NCBI RefSeq assembly: GCF_964204645.1
Contig: NC_134031.1
Location: forward strand, 7,788,501 to 7,852,500
Length of the DNA stretch: 64,000 nucleotides
Origin: Tubulanus polymorphus
Lineage: Eukaryota > Nemertea > Palaeonemertea > Tubulaniformes > Tubulanidae
Direction: 5' to 3'
In this document: one piece after another, positions 35,301-41,300 of the stretch
Layout: each line of letters opens with the position of its first letter
Position numbering within the stretch: position 1 is the stretch's first letter
Position numbers and translations under genes: made by a program
Notes under the pieces: generated by a model
What the model saw: the letters and a program-made list of their open reading frames with translations, nothing else
Told to the model about the DNA's origin: nothing
Database searches by the model: none

Positions 35301-38300
35301 TGACCCCAAACCGACAACGGAATTACATGCGAAACAGACCGAGCCAAAGATTGGATAATCCAGTCCATTCCCTCCAGTTTTAGGGCAACTGACTCTGGGT
35401 CGGAGCCCGCATGAACGGCGGCGTGAGTCTCGCGAAGCTCACCCGTCAACAACTTAAGTGCCATATCTTGAAACGAACCAACCCTGGTAAGATTGTCCAG
35501 GATTGACGTCATGGCCACCAAACCGGACTTAGGCAAACGAATACCCGACTGTGCTGTAACAGTATCCGGGCTGATCAAAGTATAATCAGCATCCAGGCAG
35601 TTATGACTGTGAGCCACAGCACCTAGAGTTGCATAATACGCCGAGCGAAATGCGCCTATAGGTGGATCGGTTGAACTAAAATATTTCCCAGATTTCATAC
35701 CCCGTTCTGGAGGGGAAAATGTTCCAGGCCGACATTCACCCCATAATTGCGTATCCAATCGAGCCCATTCTCTCGAAACCGCTGACGATTCCCGTAAAAC
35801 GTTAAGATCGGAGTCCGGAAGGCGATAAGCTTCCATTGACTCACCGACCAGAGGAGCTGCTGTGGGCTTAGCGCGAGTTGCCCCGTGCTTGACAAAGAAC
35901 TCACTTATCATCGCTCTAAATGGCATGTCCCCCGCTGGTTCGGATAAAACTGAACGGGACGGAGATACATTGCGAGCCAGGGGAGCCCCCATCGTCTGGG
36001 GCAACCCACAATTGCTTGCGACAGGAACGACCCCAGAAGGAATTGCCGCTTCTGGGACCGGATCCTCATTGAAATCAGACCCTACCGCAGCATCCAGGAA
36101 TTCAGAGTCAGAATTCCGAAAAACTGAGTGGGCTGGCGAACTTCTAACTGGACAATCAGGAATAGGCTTACCTGTTGTAGAGGTTGCAGCGACTTGTTGC
36201 GACGAAGATAACAAGTTTAAAATTTTCTCCTCGAATACATGGAAATTCTTCTGAGTCAGGTATTTTCCAGTATCCCAATGACCATGCCGACTTCGGTGAC
36301 GGTCCCTCGAACGGGATCGCGACCTACTAGAAGAATCGCTTTCATCGCTAACCGACGTCGACGAACGATGAGAAGACCGACGGCGAAACTTCCGACAATA
36401 ACGATCGTAGTCCCTCTCGCGATCAAACCTTGATCTACGAGAAGGAGATCTTGCTCGTTTATTACGCTCACGGCGTCTAAATCTAGTGGGAGAGCGAGCT
36501 CTATCCCCGGAGCGACGATCAGAATCAGACGATGAACGTACTGGATGTTTTGAACCGGACAACGTCTGGACCGGACTGGCATAATTATCCTGTTACAAAT
36601 CAAAACAATTCAATTCAATCAAATTATATTTGCAAATAAAATTCTTACGGAAAAAAAGAAACCAGGGATAACCCCCAAACCGAACGGACTCACCGTTATG
36701 AGAGTGAAAACTCCCTAATATCCTAATTCCCAGATTTTTACGGCGAAAAAATCCAACGCGTTCTACTGCATGAACGCCAAGAAAAAAGATGGCGGATTTC
36801 GCCGGTGGCTAAATGCAATACCGCAGGGCCGGGTCGTGTAGAAAAACCATTGGCGATCAATCCAAATTTAGAAAATATTGGCAAAAACCATAGGAAAGGG
36901 TACAGTACTCGACGGAAATATGGACTTTGTTCAGGGCTAACAACCTTTGAAAAGTGCTATCAGAAACAAATTGAATTTTTTTCAGTAACATTTCATTGAA
37001 ATATGAAAGAAAATGTTCAAATTAATCAGTAATCAACAGTGAGTAAGACCTTCAGTAACAGTTTTCATATTTCTGTATGCATCAAAAATATAAAATCAGC
37101 ACTTCTTATCATAAAATAGTAACAAATACTGAAAATCAGGAACAGTTGGCAGCTCTGTTTCTTTGATTAGCATTCATTAGCCTAAATGGTCATCTATGTA
37201 TGGATATATTTTTCCACAATCATACCTACTTACTTTCATTTTTGAACCACACAGCAAGAAGCCGGAAGGTCAGAGCACCGCATACAGCCGAGAAAAATCC
37301 TCGCCAGTAATTACGCACAGCAAAATAAGTAGCAGTTACTTCAATACTGAATAATACACCTGTAATCAAATTGTAAAACATTACATAACCCCGTACCTAC
37401 AGAAAGTGTCATAATTTGTGCTCCAAGAGCTAACAGAACATTACTCTCAGGAGCATTCTATAACAGTAGAGCCTTAAAATGTACAAAAAGATGATTTTGG
37501 TAAGCACCGATGACTGCTAGTCGGCCATATTGAATCTGAATCTGAGCCAGTTTTAGGGCTGCCAATGTTTATAGGGTAGTTACACGTAGAAACCAGATAT
37601 CGAGACAATCCATTGAAGCATCTGCCCAAACTGGAATGCGCCTATGAAAAGTGAACGCATTAGCCCGCTGGGACTTAAGTCCCAAGTGGGCTAAAAAGTG
37701 GAAAATTTATTGAATAGAATTCAAATGATGGGAGAAATGGAGCAAAGGACGAAAATGAAGAGGTTTTATTATGATAGACCAAAATCATTATTTGCATATG
37801 TTTTTTGGTGGAATTCTGTGCAACAGATCCCCGTATTTGAAGAAGTTAAAAAAGACCATACAATCAGTGATAGAAAATATGGTTTAGGCCTAGTAGTAAG
37901 CTTACAGAAACAATTGCTGCACAAAATATTCACACTGCCATACATACCTCCAATAGGGGCAGCAAATGTACAAGCGACACCTACAGCACATGCTGCGGCA
38001 AGCATCTCGAAGTGCCTCGATTCATTCTATAAAACAGTTTAAGGCACATTCTCATCAATCTCTTCAATTTAGGTCAATACCATAACCAAGTAAATTGTTT
38101 TCTTACCTCATACATTCCTCTGAATGAGGTGACTAGTTTACTGAGCAATGTTGCAACAATACTCGCAACATGCACGAATGGACCCTAAAAAAATAAACCA
38201 TGAGAACATTTTTTTTAAATTTTTGGGCAGTATTGAAAATATTTTTTCAATTTTTTGCAAAAAAAGCATCAGAAATCTTTTCAAAATCATATATTAGATG

Positions 38301-41300
38301 GTTTCTATGTTTAGAATCCTCATAGCATGGATCCTGTTCAATTGTAGGTAAAAATTCCTGGTAAAAAAATCCACAATTCTTCAAAGTAGGTAAAATTCTC
38401 CAATGCTCCACTCATTTTTCAAGAACATTTCAAAGCAAGATTTTTCTCCAATTCTTATTTTCTTATACTACGTGAACCGGCCACAATAATTAGTATGCCC
38501 AGATATTCTTTTGTTATGCTGTACAGTAAAATCTTAATAAATTGACCTTAAGATTGTATCTATTTGCACTCTTGCACTCCAATGGTACTTTGATGAATTA
38601 GAGATTTTCACCTAAGGGATTTTTACCACGAACCATCTTTTTCAAACTGCCTTTCAAGCATGTCGAGAATCAGGCCATACAAAGTATGTAGGTCTACTTG
38701 ACTTCCTTTATGTAACAGAAAGTATATACATAGTATCAAGGATATTGACAAGTATAGGATCGTTAAGGGACCATTAACCTAAAAATTCCATTACCTGCAT
38801 GATCGTACACCATAGTGCACCATAGTGCAAACTCACAACAACACATTTACCAGTCTTTGGATTAGCTTTCCTTGCCAATGCCCATTTGCTACTTGGTGCT
38901 AAAACTTGATATACCCTAATAAATCACATTTTGTCTCTCTACTGCCAGATCTCTCAGGAAACTAGGAATTAACTTTGTAATGTATCTATCACGAGATAAC
39001 TCGTCCTGGCAAAATACAGTACACCCGCGATGACAAAGTTATCTTGTTACTGGCAGTGAACATATCACAATAAAATTCTCTTTCTACAAACAAGAACTTA
39101 AATTTACTTAACTAACCTCTTTACCCATAGGCATGCCGCTGCCGAGCGATGAAGTCAAGCCGACCATTTTTGATATGAGAGTCCGGAATGTAAGATATTC
39201 TTTTAGCACAACGCCACGCATAATCGTCTTCATCTCGGGAATACCGGAACCGATAGCGTTTGGCGCAACTAAATGAACAAATCCGGCCGAAAATAAGATC
39301 AGCACCAATGGAAACGCGATCCAAGAAAAGAACTGTAGCGACTCCGAAAATCGAACTTCATAGAAAAGCCGACGTTGAGCTGTAAATAAGAACATTTCAA
39401 AAAGTGTTAAAATCAGTCAAACATTTTCAGAAAATCTAACTATTATTTATTGATCATTAGTCTATATTGCCATCTCAATTGAATAGTAGAAATTCATGTA
39501 GGATAGCAGATCTCAAACAGATGCTGTAAATTGGGTATTGAATTCTTCAGAGCCACCTGTCACTGGATACATGCATAAAAACCAATATAGGGCTTGAAGA
39601 AGATTGAACTGATGATGTGGTAACTTTCTTGTAACAGATTGATTTTTACTAGTCTGAAGAATATTCATCATTTACAATTAAATCAACTTCAAGTTAAAAC
39701 TTATCTAGGACTCACAATTCTACTTTAAATGTGGCTGAACACAACAGATGATCACATAGGCCTATAGATGAACATTGCTTTTGAACGTAATTCAAATTTT
39801 ACTAGTTTCTTCCTAATTTCTTTTTTCCAAATAACAAGACGATAGATGATAAAGAATACAATTTTTTTAATCTATAGTTAGATATTAATCTATATGAAAT
39901 TAGAAAATCATGCAGATTATGCCTGCTGTAATGTAACATATGGCTGAAAGTACACAATTATCACCATGAATAAAATCAATCTGATTCATATGGATCTCAC
40001 ACTTACCCATTTGACAGTGAGAAATAGCAAAATCCATGACAAAACTAAGAACAGCCATCAGGACACCTAATATAGCAAGGAATAGCCAATCTTCTCCAAT
40101 TTTACTAATCACAAAATTGCAGCCACCTGAAAAATTACAATAGAAGAAGATTGCGAAAGCAGATACAAGGATCACATCATATCAGAAAAGAACGAAAGGC
40201 TTTCTACGTAAAATAGGGGTGCCCACTACTTGAAGAATTGGTCTGAAATGACAGTTTCAATATTTAATCCCCCTGGTGAATGTATGCAAAAGCAATATAT
40301 TCAATGAGTCGATAAGATACACAATATCCTTGTATGATGAATAAACACAAGAAATCCCACAATAATTAAGCCAAAATGCAAAGTTCTTGAATAAAAATGT
40401 ATAGGCCCTATATATTTGAGTGACAATTCAGCTAGAAGATATTACCCATCATGAGGCGTACTGAATCAGATTTGTAGCTAATATATTCAATATACATGTA
40501 TACAAAATATTCAATTCTTTGCTTCACCAGGAATTTCTACGTGGAGGTTGAAATCAGCAATAACTGGAAAATGAGCATCTAAGGCACGAGTCTATTGGCA
40601 TAGAGGGGTTTGGCTTTTCTTCGTCAATAGACTTATGAATTTTCAGGCCTATCTATTGAACATTTGGACTGATTTTAAGACATTAAGATTTATATGTCAT
40701 TTACTTCTCAGTCAGAAAAATTAATTTAATGACGAGTGCATATAGTCTGTCTATATGTCGAATTATGGTCAAAACGTCCTCCAGTCGAAATGCCCTCGGT
40801 CAAAACGTCCTCGTCTGTATTAGGGGCCTATGTCCTCTCCACACTCAATCAACGGTAGTCGGGAGAGGGCGGCACCTCACGATAGTCACCTTTAGGAACC
40901 TTGATGTTTTAAAAAATCTGAACTTTTCTTTAGATGTATTTAGACCCCTCCTCCGATAGTATGTAATTAGTATGTTGTAAATGACGTTTGTCTTATGTTT
41001 TAAATACTTTTATTTTCTGTTTTTGTAAATATTGATCGACTGCCTCATACGCTATCTATACATTAAAGGTCATATATTTAGCTTATAACTGGGATTTAAC
41101 AGTAGTAATAACTATATGCATTGACGGAATTTATCGTATGATAAAGCTATTCTGGCTTGAGTGAGGACGTTTTGACTGACGAATGTGAGGACGTTTTGAC
41201 CGACAAAAGCGAGGATGTTTTGACCGGGTATGCGAGGACGTTTTGACCCGACACCCTATATGTCAATATTCAACTCCCCTTGTGGTGAAAACAATAGATT

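Larger units (their letters stand above)
31347..36921 (-). mobile_element. Near-complete DIRS-type tyrosine-recombinase retrotransposon
   Basis: About 5.58 kb inserted in channel intron 7, in the same orientation as the host gene. It has a gag-like ORF (36562-34871), an RT/RNase H frame (35004-32833, one stop) and a tyrosine recombinase ORF (31922 end). The terminal repeats are inverted rather than direct (31390-31510 and 36784-36902, ~120 bp, nearly identical). An internal complementary region at 31566-31663 is the joined complement of both outer ends. This is the structure expected for replication through a circular intermediate and recombinase integration without target duplication. Without it intron 7 would be about 430 bp. 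Confidence 0.93.

Noticed and set aside
40768-41247. CRISPR-like array of repeated 14-mers
   Set aside because: The repeats are in inverted arrangement at the two ends of an element, with uneven spacing, in a eukaryotic intron.
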